A stretch of DNA of 64,000 nucleotides from Thiomicrospira sp. ALE5 (GCF_900112445.1 NZ_FOYY01000003.1:1127960-1191959); one strand, 5' to 3'; positions 28,133 to 39,801 are shown, counted from the first letter of the stretch. Numbers and translations: made by a program. The notes: generated from the letters alone by a model not told the origin.

Positions 28133-29518
28133 TCAATTTGGTGTGGCAATTCGCTGTTTTTCTACTTCAACAGACAAATCAATCATATCGTCGGCTGAAT
28201 GAATATGTCTAACGCCAATGGCACCACTTTCTACCGCCGTTTTTCCCGGATGGCCGTCACTATGTAACCACTTCCAAGTGGTTTGTCCGGGATAAAAAAC
28301 TTTCAACTCAGTCCAAACCACCTCTGCTGCATTCAGATCACCGTCCACCTTCTGTGCCACAATATCGGCCTGCTCTATACCTAACCCCAAGGTTTGTGGC
28401 AAGGATACCAAGTGCCAACGCGCGCCCGATGCATTGGTGTGCACCGCAAACGCGACATTATAGCTTTCACCGTGGCGCAGTGTTTTACTGTCCAATACAT
28501 TCGGACTATCTAAAGAACGCGTTAATTGAATGCGCCAAGCGCCCTCTTGATAACCCCCTGACGCACGAATAGCTCCGCGACTGCCGGACGGTTCACGCAA
28601 AAATCGCTGTGGTAACACATCCCCTTCCTGCCATTCATGGTCTGGGTCAAACGGCTTGGCAATCGCTTCCGATAGATAATACCAATCTTGCTGACTATAC
28701 TCCCTAGCCAACAAACGCTCGCGCTCTAAATGCGTGATACCTGTTATCTCAGGGTTATACATCCAAGCAGGCTGTTGATTATCGGCATCCCAATTGGTAG
28801 TAAAAGCCCCTCTGCCTTCACTATTGAGGCGATAATGCAACACATAATTATTATCGGCATAGCCCACTGGATGACTGCGATGCGCACGCCATTGCCACAA
28901 ATCTAAAAATTCGCCGCGCTGACGCATCGCGTCCAATTCTGCCGAATCCTTGAGCTTATGCCAAGATAATTCATCCCCTTGCGCATCACGAGTGGACGGC
29001 AAATACTTACGAATATCCGAGCGCCCCATCTCGCGGCCTAAAACTGGATGCGCTCGCACCTCATCACGACTCGCGGCACTACTCAAGGTACGCACACCAT
29101 CATGCACCGTCATATAACCGCCATAACGATCAAAACCATCTACGGAGCCATCGTCAAGCATCATAGAAATTCGATCTTCATAAAGACCGTGCTGATCGGG
29201 ACCCAAAGCACCACTGCCATATCTGACCCACTCACCGCCTTCATAAATCCAATACTGGTGATACCAACTTGGGTTGTCGGTGATAAATTCATAACGTATT
29301 TGAATATCTTGCTGGTTATACACCGCACCAACGCGCAAGGTAGCGACACGATCTTCAGCGTGAGGGATATAAACATTTTTGGATGGATCAACCTTGACTG
29401 GTGGCTGTGCCTGTATCGATGTCGCTAAAAGCAAACCACTTGCTGCGGTAAGCGCTAAAATCCATTGAAGGATTATCCGGTTTGTCGTCACCCTTACTCT
29501 CCTGTTCAACCTAATCAA
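28133..29518 (-). CDS. Exported haem-binding protein of the ethylbenzene-dehydrogenase type
   Basis: 461 residues with a signal peptide (hydrophobic stretch WILALTAASGLLLATSIQA). The mature part resembles the ethylbenzene dehydrogenase haem-binding domain (beta-sandwich, haem b): note SYNVAFAVHTNASGARWHLVSLPQTLGLG (given here in two parts, SYNVAFAVHTNASGARW and HLVSLPQTLGLG) and repeated Trp-rich motifs. There is no CxxCH haem c motif. Such domains serve as electron-transfer subunits or periplasmic haem carriers. It stands alone, divergent from ogt. The partner molybdoenzyme normally expected is not nearby. Confidence 0.68.
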   Translation of the reverse strand: MIRLNRRVRVTTNRIILQWILALTAASGLLLATSIQAQPPVKVDPSKNVYIPHAEDRVATLRVGAVYNQQDIQIRYEFITDNPSWYHQYWIYEGGEWVRYGSGALGPDQHGLYEDRISMMLDDGSVDGFDRYGGYMTVHDGVRTLSSAASRDEVRAHPVLGREMGRSDIRKYLPSTRDAQGDELSWHKLKDSAELDAMRQRGEFLDLWQWRAHRSHPVGYADNNYVLHYRLNSEGRGAFTTNWDADNQQPAWMYNPEITGITHLERERLLAREYSQQDWYYLSEAIAKPFDPDHEWQEGDVLPQRFLREPSGSRGAIRASGGYQEGAWRIQLTRSLDSPNVLDSKTLRHGESYNVAFAVHTNASGARWHLVSLPQTLGLGIEQADIVAQKVDGDLNAAEVVWTELKVFYPGQTTWKWLHSDGHPGKTAVESGAIGVRHIHSADDMIDLSVEVEKQRIATPN

Positions 29519-29558
29519 ACCCTATTATAATTCAGCCTATCGTTCATGAGCAGATTTG

Positions 29559-30014
29559 ATGACACACAACTGGATAATCAGTAGCGCGCCCAGCTCGCTC
29601 GGCCAAATATTTCTGGCAACCCAAGGCCATCAACTGGTCAGAGTCGGTTTCAGCCCGTTTATAGATACGGATGATTGGCCACAGCTCAAGGCCCACCAGG
29701 CCTGGTTAGACGCAATAAATACCGGTGTGCTGCCGGGAACTTTGGCACCCAAAGGCACTGATTTCCAACTTAGTGTATGGCAAGCCTTGCAACAGATTCC
29801 GCTCGGCCAAACTCGCAGCTACCAACAGCTTGCTAACCAGCTAGGGCGACCGCAAGCCGTACGCGCAGTGGCGAATGCAATCGCCGCCAATCCGATTGCT
29901 TGGTTTATTCCTTGCCATCGTGTCATTCGCAGCAACGGCGAGCTCGGTGGTTATGCCTGGGGTTTAGCCAAAAAACAACAACTGCTGGATTGGGAAGCAA
30001 CCCATGCAAACTGA
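29559..30014 (+). CDS. ogt: Methylated-DNA-protein cysteine methyltransferase
   Basis: 151 residues from ATG 29559. The active-site motif FIPCHRVIRSNGELGGYAWG carries the acceptor Cys; TDFQLSVWQALQQIP and PQAVRAVANAIAANP form the DNA-binding helix region. It repairs O6-alkylguanine by transferring the alkyl group to itself. The last 11 bases overlap the J-domain gene. The symbol is by family; ogt and the ada C-terminal domain are not separable by eye. Confidence 0.88.
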   Translation: MTHNWIISSAPSSLGQIFLATQGHQLVRVGFSPFIDTDDWPQLKAHQAWLDAINTGVLPGTLAPKGTDFQLSVWQALQQIPLGQTRSYQQLANQLGRPQAVRAVANAIAANPIAWFIPCHRVIRSNGELGGYAWGLAKKQQLLDWEATHAN

Positions 30015-30633
30015 CCAATTTGACCCTCAGTTGCTTGATGACCTGTTGAATCTACTGCAACAACACCCTGACGGCATTGCTGAACACCAACTGCTTAAAG
30101 CACTCGCTGAACAGGGTTATGAAGCCTTTCAGCCAAGCCTGGAACCGCTGGCGCTATTTCAGGCGCATTTTTTACTGTTTCACCTGCTCTATCGACAACA
30201 GCAGGCCTGGTATCAACAAGGTCACGGTTGGCTGCTTATTGATTGTTTAAAGATTCAATTTCAGCCGCAACCGCCCCATCACAAGCCGCATAGCCACGAC
30301 ACGCAATCAGACCACCCACAACAGGATGACCCGTTGCGGCGTTATTATTTGGATATTGAACACTATCGGCAAACACAAACGGACGATGTGATTGAACTGC
30401 TGGACAGTTTTTGGCGCAGTCTCGCTCAGTCGCCGGACACAACACAGATCCAACAAGCGAAAGGCTGGCTTGAAATTACAGAAGAGACCATAACACTTGA
30501 ACAGGTTAATCGACACTATCGCCGATTAAGCCAAATTCACCACCCCGACAAGGGCGGTGACAGTGAACGATTTCGACAGATCAGCCAAGCAGCAGAGACT
30601 TTACGAAAAAGCTTAGGTTACAAAAAAACCTAA
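30004..30633 (+). CDS. DnaJ-related protein with C-terminal J domain
   Basis: 209 residues. The N-terminal ~75 residues match the DNAJ-related domain (LLDDLLNLLQQHPDGIAEHQLLKAL...). A His- and Gln-rich linker lies near 90-115. The C-terminus is a J domain, with VNRHYRRLSQIHHPDKGGD carrying the essential HPD. It likely stimulates a DnaK/Hsp70 partner. It is translationally coupled to ogt and convergent with proA. Confidence 0.85.
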   Translation: MQTDQFDPQLLDDLLNLLQQHPDGIAEHQLLKALAEQGYEAFQPSLEPLALFQAHFLLFHLLYRQQQAWYQQGHGWLLIDCLKIQFQPQPPHHKPHSHDTQSDHPQQDDPLRRYYLDIEHYRQTQTDDVIELLDSFWRSLAQSPDTTQIQQAKGWLEITEETITLEQVNRHYRRLSQIHHPDKGGDSERFRQISQAAETLRKSLGYKKT

Positions 30634-30638
30634 AGCTT
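30610..30638. terminator. Stem-loop between convergent DnaJ-related gene and proA
   Basis: AAGCTTAGGTT pairs with AACCTAAAGCTT (one bulge) around an A-rich loop. It spans the stop codons of both genes. There is no long T run, so it is a weak or processing signal at best. Confidence 0.45.
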
Positions 30639-31890
30639 ATTGGCGGATATGGCCATCACCCAGCACGATATACTTCTGTGACGTCAGTCCCTCTAGCCCG
30701 ACCGGACCACGCGCATGGAATTTATCCGTACTAATACCAATTTCCGCACCCAAGCCATATTCAAAACCATCGGCAAAACGGGTTGAGGCATTGACCATCA
30801 CCGAACTCGAATCGACCTGCGCCATAAACTGACGCGCCTTGGTATAGTTTTCGGTAATAATCGATTCCGTGTGCGCCGAACTGTATTGAGCAATGTGCTC
30901 AATCGCCATCGGCATATCCGCTACCATGCGAATCGACAACACTGGTGCCAAATATTCGGTTTGCCAATCGTCCTCAGTCGCCCGCTTGGCCTCAATCAAG
31001 GCACAGGTTTTTTCACAACCACGCAATTCGACGCCTTTTTCTTGATAGAGTTTGGCTAACTCAGGCAAAACGTCAGCCGCCCGTGATTCGGCGACCAATA
31101 GGGTTTCCATTGCATTACACACGCCATAACGGTGTGTTTTGGCATTCAACGCCACCTTAATCGCCTTGTCTTTATCGGCATCATCATCAATATACACATG
31201 GCAAATGCCATCCAAATGTTTAATCACCGGCACACGCGCATGTTCGCTAATTCGGGCAATCAGCCCCTTGCCGCCACGCGGGATAATGACATCGACATAT
31301 TTGGGCATCGCAATCAACTCACCTACCGCTTCACGGTCGGTGGTTTCAACCACTTGCACCGAGGCTTTTGGCAGGCCTGCTTGCTCTAATCCGGCCTGAA
31401 TACAGGCCGCCAAGGCACGGTTTGAGTGCGCCGCTTCCGAACCACCACGCAAAATCGCAGCATTGCCGGATTTTAAACACAGCGCCGCCGCATCAATGGT
31501 CACATTCGGGCGCGATTCATAAATAATCCCCACTACACCCAGCGGCACCCGCATTTTGCCGACTTGAATGCCGGACGGACGATAACGCAAATCGGTGATT
31601 TCACCAATCGGATCGACCAGGCCTGCTATTTGACGCAGCCCTTCTGCCATCTGCACCACGCCTTGATCGGTAATCGCCAAACGATCCAGCATCGCCGCAT
31701 CCAAACCATTGGCTTTGCCTGCTGCTAAATCCTTGGCGTTTTCCGTTTTCAAAAATTCGGCTTGCGCTTGCAACTGCGCCGCCATCGCCAATAAGGCATA
31801 ATTTTTTTGTTCGGTGGTCGCTGTCACCAACACCCGAGACGCCGCACGCGCCGCCTGCCCTAAATTTTGCATATAGTCTTTAATATTCAT
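30637..31890 (-). CDS. proA: Gamma-glutamyl phosphate reductase ProA
   Basis: 417 residues from ATG 31890, for which AAGAGA is correctly spaced; an ATG two codons upstream is too close. Catalytic Cys is in [33 protein letters not shown] and the closing [14 protein letters not shown] are ProA signatures. It reduces glutamyl phosphate in proline synthesis. It appears separated from holA-lptE-leuS by accessory DNA that interrupts a likely ancestral leuS-lptE-holA-proA-nadD-rsfS-rlmH order. Confidence 0.95.
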   Translation of the reverse strand: MNIKDYMQNLGQAARAASRVLVTATTEQKNYALLAMAAQLQAQAEFLKTENAKDLAAGKANGLDAAMLDRLAITDQGVVQMAEGLRQIAGLVDPIGEITDLRYRPSGIQVGKMRVPLGVVGIIYESRPNVTIDAAALCLKSGNAAILRGGSEAAHSNRALAACIQAGLEQAGLPKASVQVVETTDREAVGELIAMPKYVDVIIPRGGKGLIARISEHARVPVIKHLDGICHVYIDDDADKDKAIKVALNAKTHRYGVCNAMETLLVAESRAADVLPELAKLYQEKGVELRGCEKTCALIEAKRATEDDWQTEYLAPVLSIRMVADMPMAIEHIAQYSSAHTESIITENYTKARQFMAQVDSSSVMVNASTRFADGFEYGLGAEIGISTDKFHARGPVGLEGLTSQKYIVLGDGHIRQ

Positions 31891-32010
31891 CGCCATCTCT
31901 TTTATGTTTAATCTGCTTTTTTATCTGCATTTGTTTATCTGACTAAGTTACCCATCTCGTCATTTTAGCCTTATTAATAAAGCTTGCCAAACATCTGCTT
32001 TCCGAGGGTT

Positions 32011-33576
32011 TTAAGAGTTAAGGCTCAGTTGTTCCCATTCAAACTGGGCGATGTTCTTTTGCTCGGCGTTAAAGTGGATGCCGATTAGGTAGATGGGTTT
32101 TTGCGCGTCCAAGTATTTATCGGCATAGCGTTTGTCTTTGATTTGTTGCAAGGCGTTGGCGCTGGGTTTATTCGGGTGATCGACTTTGAACTCCATGATA
32201 TAAATCGCCTGATCCATCAGAATCGTCAGGTCAATTCGGCCCTGGTTGGTGACGTCTTCACCAATAATGCTTAATCCAAGGCTTTGCAAATACACATAGA
32301 CGACGCTGGCGTAAAAGCCTTCATAGTTTTGAATGACGTTGTGGGTGTAGTTGTTGTAGGGAATGCTCGCAAACATGCTGCTAAGCGCTTGTTTGAAACT
32401 GTCCATATTATTTTCGAGCAGCGCCATGTGGATATTAACTTGAATATCCGCTTGGTTGCTTGGGCTGTTGTTGAACAGCTTTAAGATAGAGTCCGTGAGT
32501 GACGCTTTAACTTCAAGATTGGGCAGTTTAAGGTAATAGTAGGTTTTTACGCCCAGCGTTTGCACTCGATCAATGGTGAGATACCCGCTTTGATAAAGGA
32601 TCACTTCTAAGTCCAAGTTATCAATATCAAAACTGTTGAGCAGTTTTTCATCGACGCGTAAGTTGGTCAGACTGGGCAGGAAATAGTGTTGTTTTTTAAT
32701 CAGTTCGATTAAAAAAGTCGGTGTGCCGCTTTCAAACCAGTAATTCGCGTATTTGTGGTTTTTGGCGATGAATTTTAGAATGTCGAATGGGTTATACATT
32801 TTGCTACCAAGGAAGTTGTAGCCGTTGTACCATTCCTTGAGCTTTTCCCTATCAACGCCTTCTAGATACGGTATAAAAGTTGTGTCGATGTCATGCTGGC
32901 TGTAACCACAGATATCCCCAAATTCCTCATCGAGTGAGATGTCGGTGATATTGTTTAAGCCACTAAATATCGAGGTTTTAGTAAACTTGCTGACCCCGGT
33001 TAAAAACGCAAAGCGTAAAAACTCGTCACTGCCTTTGATCACGCTGTAGAAGTTGACCAGGCCGTCGCGGATTTCTTTTGCGATTTCGGTGTTGGTAATG
33101 TTGTCGAGTATCGGCTTGTCGTATTCATCAACCAGTATCACGACTTTTTGGTTGTATTTGGCGTGGGCTTTGCGGATGAGTTCTTCAAAACAACCGGCGA
33201 CACTGTCGGGTTCTTCACAGTCAATATCCAGTTCTTGTTGGTTTTGTTTCAGAATACGCAATAGCCTGTGATCCAGTTGTTCACGACTCTCAATTTTACC
33301 GGAAGCAAAGCTCACCCGAATCACCGGATAACGAACATCCCAATCCCATTGATTCTCAATCGCCAGGCCTGCAAAGAAGTGTTTATTGCCTTCAAAAATA
33401 TTACGCAGTGTATCCAAAAACAGCGATTTACCAAAACGACGCGGGCGGCTTAAAAACACATACTTGTAGCTTTGGAGCAACTCATACGCCAACCCCGTCT
33501 TATCGATATAAACGTAATTATCTTCACGAATTTCGCTAAAGGTTTGAATACCAATGGGGAGTTTTTTCAGTGTCAT
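32011..33576 (-). CDS. DUF1703/AAA-ATPase-like protein with PD-(D/E)XK nuclease domain
   Basis: 521 residues from ATG 33576 (MTLKKLPIGIQTF), the standard start of this family; upstream in-frame codons overlap a degraded antitoxin. The N-terminal AAA-ATPase-like domain has VYIDKTGLAYELL, Walker A FLSRPRRFGKSLFLDTL and Walker B VVILVDEYDKPI. The C-terminal ~100 residues carry a PD-(D/E)XK pattern (GRIDLTILMDQAIYIMEFKVD). Family role is unproven; it is abundant and mobile, often linked with toxin-antitoxin genes. It is an insertion between proA and holA. Confidence 0.85.
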   Translation of the reverse strand: MTLKKLPIGIQTFSEIREDNYVYIDKTGLAYELLQSYKYVFLSRPRRFGKSLFLDTLRNIFEGNKHFFAGLAIENQWDWDVRYPVIRVSFASGKIESREQLDHRLLRILKQNQQELDIDCEEPDSVAGCFEELIRKAHAKYNQKVVILVDEYDKPILDNITNTEIAKEIRDGLVNFYSVIKGSDEFLRFAFLTGVSKFTKTSIFSGLNNITDISLDEEFGDICGYSQHDIDTTFIPYLEGVDREKLKEWYNGYNFLGSKMYNPFDILKFIAKNHKYANYWFESGTPTFLIELIKKQHYFLPSLTNLRVDEKLLNSFDIDNLDLEVILYQSGYLTIDRVQTLGVKTYYYLKLPNLEVKASLTDSILKLFNNSPSNQADIQVNIHMALLENNMDSFKQALSSMFASIPYNNYTHNVIQNYEGFYASVVYVYLQSLGLSIIGEDVTNQGRIDLTILMDQAIYIMEFKVDHPNKPSANALQQIKDKRYADKYLDAQKPIYLIGIHFNAEQKNIAQFEWEQLSLNS

Positions 33577-33659
33577 GTTCATTCTTAGGATAAAGCTATA
33601 AGACCAGTATAGCAAACTCAATACATTTGCTAGTTCAAAAAATCGAAGCGATAAAAACA

Positions 33660-33739
33660 TTACTAACCTAACACACATTTTGGCTGAAGTAAGAGCAAAA
33701 GTTGAGGCATGCAGTGCTAGCTTGGCAGACAATGCATAG
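33660..33739 (+). pseudogene. Fragment of a Phd/YefM-type antitoxin gene
   Basis: The plus strand reads TNLTHILAEVRAKVE... and stops at 33737-33739. It matches ANLTSILAEVKTKGEE of the intact antitoxin gene at 35064-35243, and the DNA is clearly similar over about 45 bases. Start and most of the C-terminal part are missing. It lies directly upstream of the DUF1703 gene on the opposite strand. Confidence 0.6.
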
Positions 33740-33874
33740 GTTGAGTTTAAAACCTGATTTAAAATGTCTGATGAGCAAGATTAGATTTGTGCGCGCTAAT
33801 TGATGGGTTTTATGCGCAGAATATTATCCACCTCAATAGGTTAAAAACAGGACAAGGGTTTTTAGACAGAATTA

Positions 33875-33900
33875 AAAAGCCCTATTTTTGATAGGGCTTC
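33875..33900 (-). terminator. Terminator of the outer-membrane-protein pseudogene
   Basis: On the minus strand AAGCCCTAT pairs with ATAGGGCTT around a short loop and is followed by T residues, about 40 bases past the stop codon. Confidence 0.8.
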
Positions 33901-33937
33901 GACAGCATTCCAAAACTTTCCGAAGAATGCCTGTTGC

Positions 33938-34654
33938 TTAGAAACGGTATAGCAAACTTAACTCTACACCAGATGTAGAGATATTATCAGTTTTTGCTTT
34001 TATTCCAAAACGGTCTGTACCATCATCGAAAAGTATGCCTGTGGTATCAAAGTTTGAGCTGCTTAAACTCATCCACTCCCCACGAACTGAAATATTGTTT
34101 GTTAACGCATATTCTGCGCCAATGCCAAACCCTATTGTTGTAACATTACCACTATACTCAAATTTTTGATTAAAAAGGCCATCCTGCTCACGGAAACCAA
34201 ACTTAGTTTCAGCCTCTGTTAAACCATAGCTAAATCTTGCATAAACCAATAGGTTATCCATCGCTAGGTAACCAGGCATCAACGATAAAGATAATGACTG
34301 ACCAAGTTGAGTTTCCGCAGTAAAGCGACCTTCATCAGCTATATCTCTGCTTCTTTTTGTATCACCAAGAGAGTTTCGATAGTTGAACTCGCCACCAAAA
34401 TAAAAACGATCAAAAGTTTGACCATAACCTACTAACAAACCGACAGGTGTTCCACCATCAGATTTTTGTTTGAGCTTTAACGATTATGAAGAGTCTTCTC
34501 CTCCGAAAACTTCAACAATCGTTCCAGTTGTTTCACTTGTAGTATTAAGGCTATCAACTGATAAACCACCATATAAACCATCAAAAGGTGATGCAGCTAG
34601 TGCGTTACCAGACACAAAAACTGTAGTTAAAGCAGCAATTAATGTTTTTTTCAT
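33938..34654 (-). pseudogene. Outer-membrane beta-barrel protein interrupted by an in-frame TAA
   Basis: The frame from ATG 34654 encodes a signal peptide (MKKTLIAALTTVFVSGNALA), then FDGLYGGLSVDSL, and reaches TAA at 34484-34486 (codon 57). Past it the same frame continues without shift to the end (...GTPVGLLVGYGQTFDRFYFGGEF... ending in SLLYRF). Alternating beta strands and a terminal Phe show a small OmpA/OmpW-like porin-family barrel of about 238 residues. One base change would restore it. No good ribosome site is seen for the downstream part, so it is probably non-functional. It is divergent from an equally interrupted regulator gene. Confidence 0.8.
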
Positions 34655-34700
34655 TCTTCATTCCTTGATTAGATTTGCAATTAAATCAAAGCAAAAAACC

Positions 34701-34766
34701 TTTTGCTCCGATAGCGGTGCAAATATAGGCTTTTTTCATTAGCAAATCAAGCTCCGATAACGGAGC
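34701..34766. promoter_or_regulatory. Two related palindromic operators between the barrel gene and the XRE gene
   Basis: Box 1 (34702-34723) is a near-perfect dyad with arms TTTGCTCCG and CGGTGCAAA. Box 2 (34751-34766) is GCTCCGATAACGGAGC with perfect 6-base arms. Their centres are about 46 bases apart. They lie in the short divergent promoter region between the two pseudogenes, so they are probably the binding sites of the XRE regulator. Confidence 0.65.
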
Positions 34767-34771
34767 AAGAC

Positions 34772-35008
34772 ATGAATTTAATTGGCAACACAATTCGTAA
34801 ACTTAGGGAGGAGCAAGGGTTAACCCAATATCAATTTGCCGCACGCTGCAATTTAATTGGCTAGGATATTTCACGAGGTACGCTGGCTAAAATAGAATCG
34901 AAAGTGCGCCGCATCACAGATATTGAAGTTGCACTTCTCGCACAAGCATTAAATCGACCTATCGAATGTCTGTTTGATCAGGCCTGCTCAACAACACGGC
35001 CATCTTGA
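34772..35008 (+). pseudogene. XRE-family regulator interrupted by an in-frame TAG
   Basis: From ATG 34772 the frame encodes a helix-turn-helix of the XRE class: NTIRKLREEQGLTQYQFAARC. A TAG stands at 34862-34864 (codon 31), where relatives have Trp (TGG). The same frame continues to TGA at 35008 as DISRGTLAKIESKVRRITD...ALNRPIECLF, the second half of this ~78-residue family. Loss of the recognition half means no working repressor. It probably controlled the divergent barrel gene and itself. Confidence 0.78.
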
Positions 35009-35063
35009 CAAGTTGTCAACAAAAGTTATGGTAAACCAATATGATTTACTAAGGACACGCAAA

Positions 35064-35243
35064 ATGCACTCATTACACGTCGCTGAATTTAAAGCCAACT
35101 TAACTAGCATTTTGGCTGAAGTTAAAACAAAAGGTGAGGAATACATTGTTGAGTTTGGCCGCAATCATGAAAAAGTCGCGGTGCTGATTCCCTATGAAAA
35201 ATACCAACAGCAGTTCCAGCAAGGTGTCAAACTTGGCCCTTAG
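35064..35243 (+). CDS. Orphan Phd/YefM-type antitoxin
   Basis: 59 residues from ATG 35064 (upstream AAGGACACG). MHSLHVAEFKANLTSILAEVK is the Phd/YefM N-terminal dimer and DNA-binding fold, and VLIPYEKYQQQFQQG the start of the toxin-neutralising tail. No toxin ORF follows; a REP-like palindrome starts six bases after the stop. It may be a remnant or an antitoxin acting in trans. A degraded relative lies at 33660-33739. Confidence 0.78.
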   Translation: MHSLHVAEFKANLTSILAEVKTKGEEYIVEFGRNHEKVAVLIPYEKYQQQFQQGVKLGP

Positions 35244-35248
35244 GAGAT

Positions 35249-35280
35249 TAGATTGCCACGGCCTTCGGCCTCGCAATGAC
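35249..35280. repeat. REP-like palindromic element
   Basis: ATTGC...GGCC-TTC-GGCC...GCAAT forms an imperfect hairpin. This ATTGC/GCAAT-bounded, GGCC-stem design is common among bacterial intergenic REP elements. It is the only copy noticed in the window. Confidence 0.6.
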
Positions 35281-35305
35281 CCGTTATTTCTCGGTGGTTC
35301 AAACC

Positions 35306-36322
35306 CTAACGCGCGATTTTCATCGCTAAATCGGCCAGACCCAACCAAGGGTCACCCAGTTGTAGCCCTTTGACTTGGCGATCTATTTGATAGGCATCTA
35401 ACAACAGTCGATGCCAAATTTTGAGGGGATGCCGCGATAAGGCTTGACGATATTCGGCTTGCTTGCTGGCCCAAATCCGCTGTTCTTTCATCGCTAAATT
35501 AACATTGCTTGCCTGTGCCAGTTCAATCAGCGTGCGTAACTCTTTAGTAAACAACCACAACACGATAGGCGCTTCCGTGCCCTCTTGTTGCAAACGGTGC
35601 AAGACATGTAACGCCTGCTTTGCCTCACCATTTAATAACAGACTGCTCAAAGCAAATAACTGATAGTGCGCCTGATCGACCACCTGCGCGGCAATATCGG
35701 CATCGGTAAACTGCTTAACACGTCCCTCTCCGGCACTAGCTGGATAACGCAAGCTCAACTTAATCAATTCTTGCTCGGCAGCGAGCATATTACCCTCTAC
35801 CCGCTCGGCTAATAAAGCGGCCGCATCGGGGGTTAATTGCAACTGATGAGAGATGGCTTCTTGCTGACACCAACGCACCAACTCCTGCTGCGCCAGTGGT
35901 TTGGCTTGCACCACCAGGCCTGCTGATTCAATGGCTTGTGCCCATTTGGCCTTAACTTGACGACTTTCTAAACGTTCACAATAGATAACCAATACGCAAT
36001 CTTGCGGCGGTTGCTTACACCAGTTCAACACAAATTGACTGCCTGGCGTGCCCGGATTGCCACTTGACAGGGCCAGCTCTATTAAGCGTTGATCCGCAAA
36101 TAACGACCCGGTTTGGGTTTCCATCGCCAAGCCTTGCCAGTCAAATTGCGCATCGACATCATAACGGTCGCGTTGCAAAAAACCCTGGGCTTTAAAATAC
36201 TGGCGCAACGCATCGGTGACCCGCCGCACATACAACGGCTCCTCGCCATACACCAGCATAATCGACGGATAGCGCCAATAGCCTTGATGAAGTTGTTTAA
36301 GGAAGGCCGGCGCCAATAGCAT
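35306..36322 (-). CDS. holA: DNA polymerase III delta subunit HolA
   Basis: 338 residues, normal for HolA, the clamp-loader subunit that opens the beta clamp. The N-terminal PAFLKQLHQGYWRYPSIMLVYGEEPLYVR matches the delta family (given as PAFLKQLHQGYWRYP and MLVYGEEPLYV), as does the LAEQELIKLSLRYP region. It overlaps the last base of lptE, continuing the leuS-lptE-holA operon found across gammaproteobacteria. Confidence 0.93.
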   Translation of the reverse strand: MLLAPAFLKQLHQGYWRYPSIMLVYGEEPLYVRRVTDALRQYFKAQGFLQRDRYDVDAQFDWQGLAMETQTGSLFADQRLIELALSSGNPGTPGSQFVLNWCKQPPQDCVLVIYCERLESRQVKAKWAQAIESAGLVVQAKPLAQQELVRWCQQEAISHQLQLTPDAAALLAERVEGNMLAAEQELIKLSLRYPASAGEGRVKQFTDADIAAQVVDQAHYQLFALSSLLLNGEAKQALHVLHRLQQEGTEAPIVLWLFTKELRTLIELAQASNVNLAMKEQRIWASKQAEYRQALSRHPLKIWHRLLLDAYQIDRQVKGLQLGDPWLGLADLAMKIAR

Positions 36323-36846
36323 TAGCGCGCCGGCTCTGATGGGAGTTGGCGACTAACACGATCTAAAATGTTACGCGCCAACTCTTGCCACATGGGTTCT
36401 TGTAACTCACGCCGTTCACGCTCCGCCGCTAAACTGGCGGCAGGATCCACTTGCACATCACGCATCACCATCACTTGGGTGTCTAGTAATAATTGCTCAT
36501 TAGCGACATCATGCAAACGAATTGCTTGGGTCATGCGGATCAACTCACCAATGACCTCACCCGCTTGATTGCGCGAGCTGGTACTGGTTCGTGTTTCATA
36601 ACGGCCTAATTCCAAGTGATAAGGGGCTTGCGCCAAACTGCTCACTCGCTCAACCCCTGCGGCATCAAGCTGTTGATTGAGCGCGGCTAACAAACCCGCT
36701 GGACTGTTGCCCGTAATATAAATGGCTGACAAATTAAGCTGCCCACCAAAACCACCGGTGCCACGCAATCGAAAACCACACCCGGACAAAGCAGCAACCG
36801 AACCGGTGACCAGGCCTGCTAACCATGCTCGACGTGACAAGATCAT
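36322..36846 (-). CDS. lptE: LPS-assembly lipoprotein LptE
   Basis: 174 residues. A lipoprotein signal peptide ends in the lipobox LSGC (Cys near residue 23), followed by FRLRGTGGFGGQLNLSAIYI, typical of LptE. LptE plugs the LptD barrel that inserts lipopolysaccharide in the outer membrane. It lies between leuS and holA at operon spacing, which secures the call despite low family conservation. Confidence 0.9.
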   Translation of the reverse strand: MILSRRAWLAGLVTGSVAALSGCGFRLRGTGGFGGQLNLSAIYITGNSPAGLLAALNQQLDAAGVERVSSLAQAPYHLELGRYETRTSTSSRNQAGEVIGELIRMTQAIRLHDVANEQLLLDTQVMVMRDVQVDPAASLAAERERRELQEPMWQELARNILDRVSRQLPSEPAR

Positions 36847-36852
36847 CGCAGT

Positions 36853-39384
<2,532 letters not shown>

Positions 39385-39420
39385 TTATAACAAAACAATC
39401 TCAACCCTAAGGAGACAGTG

Positions 39421-39801
39421 ATGTCACTATCAGATAAATTACAAGCGGCTTATAACCGCTTAACAGACCAGCTTTTAATCAATATGAAATCGGCAGAAGA
39501 GACTAGCTTGCATTGGCTAGGTGAACAGCTGGACCATCTGCAGCAAAATGCTAAAGAATTGGGTTCTGAATTAGCGGTACTCACCGAGCATGAACTGCAT
39601 GAAGTGCAAGACATCCTGCAACGTGATATCGAACAAGCTGCAGAGTATTTGGAAGACAGTGGCCAAGGGCTCGATGCGTTTGTTGAAAATGATTGGCCAT
39701 TGATTGAAGGCATCTTGTCGGAAAAAGCCTTATCGCTGGCTGATCCCAGCCACATTCACCACCTCAAACTACGCTTGCAAGCGGCCATGAACAAAGACTA
39801 A
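39421..39801 (+). CDS. Hypothetical protein resembling the N-terminal half of YbeL (DUF1451)
   Basis: 126 residues from ATG 39421 (AAGGAGACA upstream). It is acidic and almost all helical, with amphipathic repeats (EHELHEVQDILQRDIEQAAEYLED) similar in layout to the helical part of YbeL-type proteins. The zinc-ribbon part with paired CxxC motifs is missing; the protein has no Cys. It is divergent from leuS, where ybeL also occurs in E. coli relatives. Function unknown. Confidence 0.6.
   Translation: MSLSDKLQAAYNRLTDQLLINMKSAEETSLHWLGEQLDHLQQNAKELGSELAVLTEHELHEVQDILQRDIEQAAEYLEDSGQGLDAFVENDWPLIEGILSEKALSLADPSHIHHLKLRLQAAMNKD

Noticed and set aside
33938-35008. Stop-codon reassignment to explain the in-frame stops
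   Set aside because: The interrupting codons are TAA, TAG and TAA, all three stops end intact core genes in the window, and the broken genes are all accessory. Ordinary nonsense mutations explain it.
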